Position numbers and translations under genes: made by a program
Assembly: GCA_024409145.1 (NCBI GenBank)
Contig: JAKSUF010000034.1
Span: forward strand, 1 to 10,020
Length of the DNA stretch: 10,020 bases
Reading direction: 5' to 3'
Origin: an archaeon
GTDB lineage: Archaea; Methanobacteriota; Methanobacteria; Methanobacteriales; Methanobacteriaceae
The notes under the pieces: generated by a model
Seen by the model: only the letters and a program-made list of their open reading frames with translations
The model's database searches: none
Told to the model about the DNA's origin: nothing
Part shown: positions 1 to 6,088 of the stretch, piece by piece
How the letters are laid out: each line of letters starts with the position of its first letter
Numbering within the stretch: the first letter of the stretch is position 1

Positions 1-47
1 TTTAATTTTATTTATTTTACTTATTTTATAAAAATAAAAAGAAATAG

Positions 48-94
48 TTATTTATATTTAATTACATAATTAATTATAATTAAAAGATTTGGTG
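48..94 (+). promoter_or_regulatory. Probable promoter and RBS of the GlcNAc-1-P transferase gene
   Basis: A TATA-like box TTTATATTTA lies at 51-60, preceded by a purine-rich stretch (AAAAAGAAATAG) that could serve as the TFB-recognition element. With the usual archaeal TATA-to-start spacing, transcription would begin near 80-83. A GGTG at 91-94, matching the core of the archaeal Shine-Dalgarno sequence, stands five bases before the ATG at 100 and supports that start. The promoter is inferred from sequence only. Confidence 0.45.
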
Positions 95-99
95 TATGT

Positions 100-1122
100 A
101 TGGCAGATTTATTTTTTATTCCAACATTACCTCTTATTGTTATTGCATTGATTTGTGGGATTTTATCATTTGGATTAACTCGTTGGGTCATGCCTATATT
201 AATTAAAAGACTTGAAAAAGCAGATATTGTAGGTAAAGATATTCATAAATCCTTAAAACCAATCGTTGCAGAGATGGGAGGAATAGGTATATTGTTCGGA
301 TTCATTATTGGGATGTTCATAGGTATTCTTTTATTCCCTACTCTTGAATTTGAATTATTAATTGTTTTAGTTGTGATCTTACTTGTAGGTCTTATTGGTA
401 TTGTTGATGATTTACTTGTTTTATCTTCTAAAGAAAAACTTTTATTATTGTTCTTAGCAGGTATTCCTTTATGGTGGGCAGCACCTCCTGAAGTTGGTAT
501 TTTATATCTTATATTTATTCCAATAGCTGTTTCTATTTGTTCTAATTTAACAAATATGTTAGCTGGTTTAAATGGTATTGAATCTGGACTTGGTGTTATA
601 GCTATGGCTTCACTTACTGTGTCCTGTATTATTTTAGGTAAATATGATGTAACTATTGTTAGTATGTCTATGTTAGGTGCATTAATAGCATTTTTAATAT
701 TTAATAAACATCCTGCTAAAGTTTTCCCTGGTGATACTGGTACTTTGATTATTGGTGCAGCTATTGCAGCTATTGCATTTATTGGACGTATGAAATTAAT
801 AGCATTTATTATTTTGATTCCTAATATAATTGATGCTGCTCTTAAATTTTACAGTGCAGGAGTTATGGAAAGACAACAACATAAACCTACTCAATTAAAT
901 GATGATGGTAAGTTAGTAAGGCCGGAACATGGATTTAAATCTATGATTCGTTTTGTTTTAAGAAAACCTATTAAGGAAGAAAATGCTGTTAGGATTATTT
1001 GGGGTATTGGACTCATATTTGGTATATTAGGTATTTTAGTTGCTATTTTAATTGACTTGTCTTCAAGTAATCATTTACTTGCACAATTTATCCAATGGAA
1101 AGACTTTTTCTATCATTTATAG
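100..1122 (+). CDS. Alg7/AglH-like UDP-GlcNAc:polyprenyl-phosphate GlcNAc-1-phosphate transferase
   Basis: This 340-residue polytopic membrane protein belongs to the GPT family (Alg7/WecA/MraY). These enzymes move a sugar-1-phosphate from a UDP-sugar onto a polyprenyl or dolichyl phosphate, the first step of lipid-linked glycan assembly. The family motifs appear in order: KPIVAEMGG (residues 53-61), the metal-binding DD pair at 103-104, NLTNMLAGLNGIE at 149-161, FPGDTG at 209-214, and a cytoplasmic loop with QHKPTQLNDDGKL at about 260-272. The AGxNGxE form and the HKPTQLN...GKL loop resemble eukaryotic Alg7 more than bacterial MraY or WecA, so GlcNAc-1-P transfer for N-glycosylation (AglH role) is the best reading. 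A role in pseudomurein precursor synthesis remains possible. About ten hydrophobic segments are visible. No partner glycosyltransferase gene lies in the window. Family assignment is firm; the exact donor and pathway are inferred. Confidence 0.88.
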   Translation: MADLFFIPTLPLIVIALICGILSFGLTRWVMPILIKRLEKADIVGKDIHKSLKPIVAEMGGIGILFGFIIGMFIGILLFPTLEFELLIVLVVILLVGLIGIVDDLLVLSSKEKLLLLFLAGIPLWWAAPPEVGILYLIFIPIAVSICSNLTNMLAGLNGIESGLGVIAMASLTVSCIILGKYDVTIVSMSMLGALIAFLIFNKHPAKVFPGDTGTLIIGAAIAAIAFIGRMKLIAFIILIPNIIDAALKFYSAGVMERQQHKPTQLNDDGKLVRPEHGFKSMIRFVLRKPIKEENAVRIIWGIGLIFGILGILVAILIDLSSSNHLLAQFIQWKDFFYHL

Positions 1123-1285
1123 TCTTTTCATTATTTTTTATTTTTTTTATTTTATTTAGATATTTGTTCTTTATATGTTCATTTTTTGATTCTTTTATTT
1201 TTTATTTTATTTTAGATATTAGTTTTTTTTATTAGTTATTTTTGATTCTTTTTAATTTATTAAATGTACTTTATTTTACTAAATT
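1123..1285 (+). terminator. T-rich termination region of the transferase gene, with a 56-bp-period duplication
   Basis: Directly after the stop codon the + strand becomes a series of T runs. Euryarchaeal transcription commonly ends at such U-tracts without a hairpin. The tract is present twice as degenerate copies about 56 bases apart: AGATATT at 1158-1164 and 1214-1220, and GATTCTTTT at 1188-1196 and 1244-1252. The oppositely oriented pilin-like operon ends at 1286, so this is a convergent intergenic region. It has few A runs on the + strand, so no equivalent terminator for the minus-strand operon is evident. Confidence 0.5.
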
Positions 1286-1786
1286 TTAGATCCATTGTAC
1301 ATTTGCTGTTGTAAAACTATAATGTGGGGTGAAGGAAGGATTATAAAGTGCATTACTTAAATTTTCACTATTAAATGATTCACTAATACATTTTCTAATA
1401 TTATAATTTATACGGTCTCCTGTAGATTCTTTATCTTCTTTTGAATTAATATATGGTGATGAAGCATAAACTTTTAATTGTATTCTTGTTTTATTGTATT
1501 TGTCTGTTTTTTGTATTTTTTTATCAATTTTTATAATTTTAATATTTTTTGTATGTGTTAATTGTTCTTGGCTTTTATTCATATATTCTTCAAAGGTCTC
1601 TTCAGGGTAAATAGCTAAACTATTTATTGAAATTCCTTCATATGCTCCATTTTCTGCAGAAATCATTGCTTTATTTAGTTCATTTTCTGTATTAATTATA
1701 TTGCTTAGAGATATTACGATTATTATTGTTATTCCAATTAAAAGTAGTAATTCTACACTTATCTGTCCATTATTATCAAAGTTCAT
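1286..1786 (-). CDS. Small pilin-like protein with class III signal peptide
   Basis: This 166-residue protein begins with a short polar leader, then G7 followed by QISVELLLL and about 20 hydrophobic residues. This is the archaeal class III signal peptide. The prepilin peptidase (EppA type) is expected to cut between G7 and Q8, leaving Gln at +1 and Glu12 at +5, the pilin position used in filament assembly. The rest is hydrophilic and carries several Asn-containing N-glycosylation sequons, such as NKS and NKT. It is probably the second gene of an operon with the similar gene ending at 1884, 97 bases upstream. No strong Shine-Dalgarno sequence precedes the ATG. A pilus or minor surface-filament component is likely. 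The mature domain itself is not recognised, and no pilus ATPase, platform protein or peptidase gene is in the window. Confidence 0.75.
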   Translation of the reverse strand: MNFDNNGQISVELLLLIGITIIIVISLSNIINTENELNKAMISAENGAYEGISINSLAIYPEETFEEYMNKSQEQLTHTKNIKIIKIDKKIQKTDKYNKTRIQLKVYASSPYINSKEDKESTGDRINYNIRKCISESFNSENLSNALYNPSFTPHYSFTTANVQWI

Positions 1787-1883
1787 ATTATCTCATCTTG
1801 ATTATTAAATAACTTAAATCTTCTTTTTAAAAATTCTTAATTTTGTATTTATCTAAGTTTTCTATTTTTTTCTAATTTGGGAG

Positions 1884-2363
1884 TTATCTATCATTTTCTC
1901 TAACAATCTCAATAGCACTTTGATTTATTATACTATCATTTGAATCTATTAATTTTTTAGATAATTTGTAGGTACCTCCATTAAATAATCTTTTTTCATA
2001 TAATTCTTTGTTATTTTGGTCAACTATTTTAATTGGATTTATTTTTACTTTACATTTATTAGAGTCATATTCTAAGATTATTTCATTTTCTCTAATGGTA
2101 ACAAAATAATTATAGTTTCCTATTGTTTCAGGAATTGTGATATATTTAGAATTTCCATAACTATTTGAGTTTAGTTGATTTATTTTATCAGATAGTTCAT
2201 TAAGGAATTCTCTTCCTTCTAAATTATTTCCAATATTTTGGTTTGTGCTTATATTTTGATTTAAATAAGGGGCCATAGTTACTAATAATATTATGGTGAG
2301 TAATGTACAAAATAAAAATTCGATATTTAATTGTCCTTGTTGGTCTTTTAGATTTAAACTCAT
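1884..2363 (-). CDS. Small pilin-like protein with class III signal peptide
   Basis: This 159-residue protein has a class III signal peptide: the leader ends at G10 and is followed by QLNIEFLF and a hydrophobic helix to about residue 32. Expected processing after G10 leaves Gln11 at +1 and Glu15 at +5, as in archaeal pilins. The mature part is polar, Asn-rich and ends with a basic/acidic tail. It resembles the next gene downstream (1286-1786) in architecture but not in mature sequence, so the two may be different minor pilins assembled together. It appears to be the first gene of that two-gene unit. No Shine-Dalgarno-like sequence precedes the ATG; the upstream DNA is A/T only. The function as a pilin-like surface protein comes from the signal peptide; the mature domain is unrecognised. 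Confidence 0.75.
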   Translation of the reverse strand: MSLNLKDQQGQLNIEFLFCTLLTIILLVTMAPYLNQNISTNQNIGNNLEGREFLNELSDKINQLNSNSYGNSKYITIPETIGNYNYFVTIRENEIILEYDSNKCKVKINPIKIVDQNNKELYEKRLFNGGTYKLSKKLIDSNDSIINQSAIEIVRENDR

Positions 2364-2547
2364 AATTTTAATTTATTCTTTTTATATTTATTTGTTAAGA
2401 TTTATTTTTGATTTTTAAGTTATTTTTTACCTTATTTTTTGATTTGGTATTATTTTTTTAATTTAATCTTAATTTTACTTATTTAGGATATTTTTTAACT
2501 TTCTATTATAATTATTTTTAAAAGATAAATATTTATTATTTGTAATC

Positions 2548-2641
2548 TTAAATAGTATATAAGAAACTAAACTATCTATTTGATAATTTTTTTTTTAAAT
2601 AATGTATAAGAAACTAAATTATCTGTTTAATAATTTTTATA
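2548..2641. repeat. 47-bp tandem duplication, two copies
   Basis: Copy 1 (2548-2594) and copy 2 (2595-2641) align without gaps. They differ at five of the first 44 positions, and all five differences are transitions. Each copy carries a TATA-like element (TATATAAG at 2556-2563, TGTATAAG at 2603-2610) followed by AAACTAAAYTATCTRTTTRATAAT. The repeat lies between divergent genes but about 190-290 bases from either start codon. It could be a duplicated promoter or regulator site, or simply slippage debris. Confidence 0.8.
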
Positions 2642-2726
2642 ATTGGTTATTGTTTTTTTATTCGATAATATCTATACTTAAAATCATACTTGAAATCGTA
2701 ACTAATTATGAATTGATTAAATTAAA

Positions 2727-2832
2727 TTTATATATATTTAAATGATAGTTTTCATTAAAATCTTTTATTATATTTGTGCTATATTTAATATTCTTGATAG
2801 TATTGGTAATATTTTGGTTATAATTGTGGTGA
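2727..2832 (+). promoter_or_regulatory. Probable priL promoter and RBS
   Basis: TTTATATATA at 2727-2736 is a good archaeal TATA box and would place the transcript start near 2757, giving a leader of about 80 bases. A second weaker candidate is TATATTTAATA at 2780-2790. A GGTGA at 2828-2832, six bases before the ATG at 2839, matches the Shine-Dalgarno core and supports the chosen priL start. Confidence 0.45.
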
Positions 2833-2838
2833 ATATAC

Positions 2839-4188
2839 ATGTCTTTAATATCTTTCATTAATCCATTATCTATTGAAGGTCAAAATCTTGTTAAAAATTC
2901 TGCTGATTTAAACAGTGTTTTTGACCATAATGATGATTTGATTAATGTTATTATGCATTCAAGTCGCCAAACTATGTCTAATCCTGATATTATTCCTGAA
3001 ACTATTGGGGATTTGGCTATTAATCGTATTAAATGGTTTATTGAGCGAAAAAATAATAAGAAATTTAATCCTAATGATTATGATTATTTATTTAATCGAG
3101 ATATTTATGAATATGATGTGATTGCATTTCACTTACTCTCACAAGCTATAGCTAGTAAGTTCAGACCAAATTCTAGAGAAGTTCGTTTATTTGTAGAATC
3201 TCAAGGATTTTTAATTGAAGAAAGATTAACTAAATTATTAACAAATGAACATGAAGAAATTGTTGAAGATATTTTAAGTCAATTACTTACTCAAAATGAT
3301 TTAGAATGGTCTTTTTTAAAAGATTTAATTGCTTCTAAAAAGATTTCTCTTTGTGACTTAGTTTTAGATCATGGTGAAATTATATTGGATCGTGAAGAGT
3401 TTATTTATTCATTTGAGGATAAATTTTTAGATAGATCTCCTGATAGAATTTATGATATTCTTATTGGAAATTCTATTAAAGAACTCATTTTAACTAAAAT
3501 GATTATGCAAAGTACAGAAGATTATATTAAACGTATTAATAGTATGTTAGCTACTGTTGAAGTTCATCCTATGATTGAACAATTGGCAGATTTACTTGCT
3601 GAATCTATTGATGTTACTATGAATAAATATAGTTCTTATTATGGTAATTCTGGTCCCGGGTCTATGAAGATTGGAAAACTTATTAGAGAAGCATTTCCTC
3701 CATGTATTGCTAATACTGTTGATGGTGTATCTTCTGGTGGAAGGAATGATGCAATTGTTCTTTTACTTACTTCCTTTGTATCTTATGCAAGATTATATCC
3801 TGGAATTTTTGGTTCTGAAGGCGGGGTGAAAGTTTCTGATATTGATTCAAATCTTTCAATAACTAATAATGAGATATTGCCTTTAATTTATGAAGCTGCT
3901 GAAAATTGTACTCCTCCATTATTTGAAGACCAACCTCAAGAAAAAATTAATATTACTGCAAAATTAGGTTTTGGTATGCATGATGTTCCTGATCTTGAAA
4001 ATGAAGGAGAAACAACATGGTATACTCCAATGAGTTGTGAAAAAATCCAGATGCATCTTCCACAACTATGTAAAAAAAATAAAGATTGTCAAAAAATTAA
4101 TAATCCTCTATCTTATTATTCAAGAAAAAAATGGATTTTAAATAAAGAAGGAAAACTTAATAGTGATTCTAAAAGTAATGAAAGTTAA
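2839..4188 (+). CDS. priL: DNA primase large subunit PriL
   Basis: This 449-residue protein is the archaeal/eukaryotic-type primase large (regulatory) subunit, which binds the catalytic subunit PriS and helps start primer synthesis at replication forks. The C-terminal 4Fe-4S domain is evident. It shows FPPC (Cys289), then SSGGRNDAIVLLLTSF (299-314), a PPLFED segment (359-364), LGFGMHD (376-382), and TPMSC...LC...DC with NPLSYY (396-427). Probable cluster ligands are Cys289, Cys400, Cys411 and Cys417, judged by analogy with the human and yeast proteins. Cys357 is an additional cysteine that could compete for the assignment. The N-terminal half is helical, as expected for the PriS-binding domain. 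The length is normal to slightly long for the family. The gene lies upstream of priS on the same strand, but 1.9 kb of unrelated genes intervene. Confidence 0.92.
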   Translation: MSLISFINPLSIEGQNLVKNSADLNSVFDHNDDLINVIMHSSRQTMSNPDIIPETIGDLAINRIKWFIERKNNKKFNPNDYDYLFNRDIYEYDVIAFHLLSQAIASKFRPNSREVRLFVESQGFLIEERLTKLLTNEHEEIVEDILSQLLTQNDLEWSFLKDLIASKKISLCDLVLDHGEIILDREEFIYSFEDKFLDRSPDRIYDILIGNSIKELILTKMIMQSTEDYIKRINSMLATVEVHPMIEQLADLLAESIDVTMNKYSSYYGNSGPGSMKIGKLIREAFPPCIANTVDGVSSGGRNDAIVLLLTSFVSYARLYPGIFGSEGGVKVSDIDSNLSITNNEILPLIYEAAENCTPPLFEDQPQEKINITAKLGFGMHDVPDLENEGETTWYTPMSCEKIQMHLPQLCKKNKDCQKINNPLSYYSRKKWILNKEGKLNSDSKSNES

Positions 4189-4257
4189 TTAATTATTGAA
4201 TTTGGATAAATATTCTAAAAATAGTTAATTATGGATTGAATTTGGATAAATATTCTA
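4183..4257. repeat. Direct repeat of 35 bp, offset 40 bp, overlapping the priL stop codon
   Basis: The segment 4183-4217 recurs at 4223-4257 with three mismatches. The last 23 bases (4195-4217 and 4235-4257, ATTGAATTTGG...TATTCTA) are identical. Copy 1 begins with the final sense codon and stop codon of priL (AGTTAA), and copy 2 repeats those six bases, so the duplication took in the 3' end of the gene. No function is evident. It lies in the 189-base convergent gap between priL and the acidic-protein gene. Confidence 0.8.
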
Positions 4258-4377
4258 CTTTAAAAATTTCTACTTCTAATTAAAAATTAATATAAATATG
4301 TTTTGATGAAGATTCCTAAAGTAATAGAAATAGATAAGTAATGAGTAATAACTAATTAACTTATTATATGGTATTTT

Positions 4378-4869
4378 TTAGTAAGTATAATCATCTTCAT
4401 CATAATAATTTAAAATTATTGAATGTTCAAAGTCCTGATAATTATTCATATTATACTCTTCAAAGTTTTCAATTAATAATTTTATCTTACGCTCTTTTTC
4501 ATCTATATTTTCAATTTTACAAAATTCACTAAATAAATCGGGAGTATAATCAATAGAAGATATATCTTTTTCTTCTCTAAAATCCTCATATTTGTCATAT
4601 TCCTTATCATTTAATAATTCATATTCTTCAATTATTTTTTCAGCTTCTATCTTATAAATCTCAATATACTCTTCTTTATAAGATTCTTTTGAATTAAAAT
4701 CTGTAATTTCATTGAATTTTACTGAAACTCCTTTTATTATTCCAGTATATAAATTTATTAATGTAATTCCAGTTGATTCATAAGGAATCCAATTATCAAG
4801 GGCAGGTTCTATAATTTCTCTTGTATCTAAATTCTCAATTATAGTTCTTAGTTCTTCTTCACTTATCAT
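4378..4869 (-). CDS. Strongly acidic hypothetical protein
   Basis: I do not recognise this 163-residue protein. It has about 44 Asp/Glu against about 17 Lys/Arg. The acidic residues are concentrated from residue 60 to the end, which finishes YYDEDDYTY. The N-terminal 60 residues are more mixed and hydrophobic (NWIPYESTGITLINLYTGII), suggesting a small folded domain. Residues 60-130 look helical and possibly coiled-coil. There is no signal peptide or membrane segment, so it is probably cytoplasmic. It has one cysteine (117). The ATG at 4869 is preceded only by a weak GTGA. It is transcribed divergently from the secreted basic proteins that start at 5107. It sits inside the block that separates priL from priS and looks like accessory gene content. 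An anti-restriction, immunity or protein-binding role could be imagined from the acidity, but nothing in the sequence shows one. Confidence 0.65.
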   Translation of the reverse strand: MISEEELRTIIENLDTREIIEPALDNWIPYESTGITLINLYTGIIKGVSVKFNEITDFNSKESYKEEYIEIYKIEAEKIIEEYELLNDKEYDKYEDFREEKDISSIDYTPDLFSEFCKIENIDEKERKIKLLIENFEEYNMNNYQDFEHSIILNYYDEDDYTY

Positions 4870-4976
4870 TATTTCACTTTATATTTAATTCTATTTAGTA
4901 AATTATTTCATTTGATATTTTTATTAATATTTATTTATTAATTAGATAATATAAGTTATTATTTGTATGCTAACTT

Positions 4977-5038
4977 TTTTAGTAATAATTCTAGTTAACT
5001 AAAATTTGTTATCTTCCTATTTTTTTAAAGTACTAAAA
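4977..5038. repeat. ACTAAAA/TTTTAGT elements upstream of the secreted-protein promoter
   Basis: TTTTAGT at 4977-4983 and ACTAAAA at 4998-5004 form a 7-bp inverted repeat with a 14-base spacer. A further ACTAAAA at 5032-5038 stands just upstream of the TATA box at 5050. The arrangement could be an operator for the divergent pair of promoters in this 237-base gap. In DNA this AT-rich a chance origin is quite possible. Confidence 0.3.
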
Positions 5039-5044
5039 TCAAAT

Positions 5045-5100
5045 AGAAATTTATATATGTATATGTCGACAAATTTTTAATTAAATAATTTATAGGAGGT
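5045..5100 (+). promoter_or_regulatory. Strong promoter and Shine-Dalgarno of the first secreted basic protein
   Basis: A purine-rich AGAAAT at 5045-5050 overlaps TTTATATAT at 5050-5058, a good archaeal BRE/TATA combination. The expected transcript start is near 5080, giving a leader of about 27 bases. The leader ends with AGGAGGT at 5094-5100, a full-length Shine-Dalgarno six bases before the ATG. This is much stronger than the ribosome sites of the housekeeping genes in the window. Confidence 0.6.
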
Positions 5101-5106
5101 AAATTA

Positions 5107-5460
5107 ATGAATAAACGAAAATTTTTAGTTGTTTGTGTTTTAGCTGTTTTTATTGTGGGTATGGCTATGGCTAGTGTTTCTGCTACTACATATAAATCTA
5201 AATGTCATTCTAAAGGTTCTTATAAACATTCACATAAAGCAACTTGGTATAAAACTTATTATACTAAACAGTATGTTGGTAAAGTTTGGAAGAATGGATA
5301 TCGTTATAAAAAATATGTAAAAATTTATCAATACGCTTGTATTTGTTATAATAAAGCACATATTAAGGATTTGAAAAGACAACATAGTTCTTTACCTTAT
5401 TCATATTATACGTTGGGTGCAGGTTCACATCCAAAATATAAATATGTTAGAATTTTTTAA
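5107..5460 (+). CDS. Small secreted Lys/Tyr-rich basic protein (copy A)
   Basis: This 117-residue precursor has a classical Sec signal peptide: MNKRK, then a hydrophobic core to about residue 22, and SVSA with predicted cleavage after Ala26. The mature 91 residues are extraordinarily basic and aromatic: about 17 Lys, 3 Arg, 17 Tyr and 6 His against a single Asp. They include Cys33, Cys78 and Cys80 and a His/Cys cluster (CHSKGSYKHSHK). There is no membrane anchor. The leader DNA and signal peptide are almost identical to those of the next gene (5541-5924), while the mature parts differ. I do not recognise the family. A cell-wall-associated protein binding pseudomurein or polyanions, or a secreted cationic effector, are possible roles, but both are inference. 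A strong promoter and AGGAGGT suggest high expression. Confidence 0.75.
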   Translation: MNKRKFLVVCVLAVFIVGMAMASVSATTYKSKCHSKGSYKHSHKATWYKTYYTKQYVGKVWKNGYRYKKYVKIYQYACICYNKAHIKDLKRQHSSLPYSYYTLGAGSHPKYKYVRIF

Positions 5461-5481
5461 ATTTGTTGTTTTTTGGAGACA

Positions 5482-5534
5482 TTAATATATATTGGCCATA
5501 TTGGTTGTAAATAGATTAGATTATAATTGGAGGT
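5482..5534 (+). promoter_or_regulatory. Possible promoter and strong RBS of the second secreted basic protein
   Basis: TTAATATATATTG at 5482-5494 could be a TATA box, with a start near 5512. GGAGGT at 5529-5534, six bases before the ATG at 5541, is a strong Shine-Dalgarno. The block from GGAGGTAAATTA onward is identical to that of the preceding gene. Only a weak T tract (5462-5475) separates the two genes, so read-through from the first promoter is also possible. Confidence 0.4.
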
Positions 5535-5540
5535 AAATTA

Positions 5541-5924
5541 ATGAATAAACGAAAACTTTTTGTTGTTTGTGTTTTAGCTGTTTTTATTGTGGGTATGACT
5601 ATGGCTAGTGCTAGTGCTGCTACATACACTATTAAATGTAAAAATAATGGTTCAACAGTTAAAAAAGTAGGTAAATATAAAATTTCTGTTGATACTTATA
5701 CTACAGCAGGAGGTAGAATTAGAACTTCAGCAGTATCTATTTCAAAAGGTAATAAATGGTATAAACCTTATGTGAAATATTATTATACTTATAAAGGTAA
5801 GAATAAAGCAACTAGTTGGAAAAAACCAACTAAATATCAACCATTTTCTACTAAATATGCTTTTAACTCTAAAGCTAAGTTCAGATATGTTAAAGTTAAA
5901 ATAGGGAAATTGATTAAATTTTAA
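5541..5924 (+). CDS. Small secreted Lys/Tyr-rich basic protein (copy B)
   Basis: This 127-residue precursor has the same Sec signal peptide as the gene 80 bases upstream (MNKRKLFVVCVLAVFIVGM, predicted cleavage near Ala26). The mature part of about 101 residues has some 23 Lys, 3 Arg and 12 Tyr with one Asp and no Glu, so it is highly cationic. It contains one cysteine (residue 33), against three in copy A. It shares only a loose style with copy A, such as K/Y-rich segments and a C-terminal basic beta-like end (KFRYVKVKIGKLIKF versus KYKYVRIF). The short alternating Lys/Tyr/Val stretches suggest beta strands. The family is unrecognised. Location outside the membrane is well supported by the signal peptide. 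Binding to the cell wall or to other polyanions is inference from charge. Confidence 0.75.
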   Translation: MNKRKLFVVCVLAVFIVGMTMASASAATYTIKCKNNGSTVKKVGKYKISVDTYTTAGGRIRTSAVSISKGNKWYKPYVKYYYTYKGKNKATSWKKPTKYQPFSTKYAFNSKAKFRYVKVKIGKLIKF

Positions 5925-5933
5925 TTTATACCT

Positions 5934-5963
5934 ATTTTTTTAATTTCTTTTTTTAAATTTTTT
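5934..5963 (+). terminator. T-tract terminator after the secreted-protein genes
   Basis: Ten bases after the stop codon the + strand carries three T runs of six to seven bases separated by short interruptions (5935-5963). This is the typical form of a euryarchaeal U-tract terminator. It would isolate the secreted-protein unit from priS downstream. Confidence 0.55.
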
Positions 5964-5979
5964 AAATAATTTATTATAT

Positions 5980-6082
5980 AGTTATATAAAAAATATTCTG
6001 TTTATTAAATTTTAAGTATTAATTTATTCATAATATTTTATAATAATGAATTTATATTAACTTTTTTTAAGGATAGTCAGGT
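5980..6082 (+). promoter_or_regulatory. Probable priS promoter and RBS
   Basis: TTATATAAA at about 5982-5990 is a candidate TATA box, giving a start near 6012 and a leader of about 77 bases. TTTATATTAA at 6051-6060 is a second candidate, but it would leave too short a leader to include the ribosome site. AGGT at 6079-6082 lies six bases before the ATG at 6089 and supports that start. Confidence 0.35.
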
Positions 6083-6088
6083 AATCTT

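Larger units (their letters stand above)
2364..2838. other. 475-base gene-free divergent region between the pilin-like operon and priL
   Basis: No convincing coding region or structured RNA is seen here; the base composition is almost purely A/T. It contains a degenerate two-copy repeat with a period of about 30 bases (2402-2429 and 2432-2460, TTATTTTTGATTT-like), a clear 47-bp tandem duplication at 2548-2641, and probable priL promoter elements at 2727-2736. It separates two divergent transcription units, so promoters for both must lie in it. No origin-type repeats (ORB/mini-ORB) or orc1/cdc6 gene were recognised. Confidence 0.6.

Noticed and set aside
2364..2838. Possible replication origin because of the AT-rich repeats next to a primase gene
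   Set aside because: No orc1/cdc6 gene and no G-rich ORB-like elements are seen. AT richness is general here and primase genes are not a reliable origin marker.
4330..4377. Hairpin terminator for the acidic-protein gene on the - strand
   Set aside because: The inverted repeat around AATAA...TTATT has only five pairs plus a mismatch and is not followed by a T tract on that strand.
5491..5508. ATTGGCCATATTGG as an operator palindrome between the two secreted genes
   Set aside because: Only the central TGGCCA is symmetric. The rest is a short direct repeat of ATTGG, too little to claim a site.
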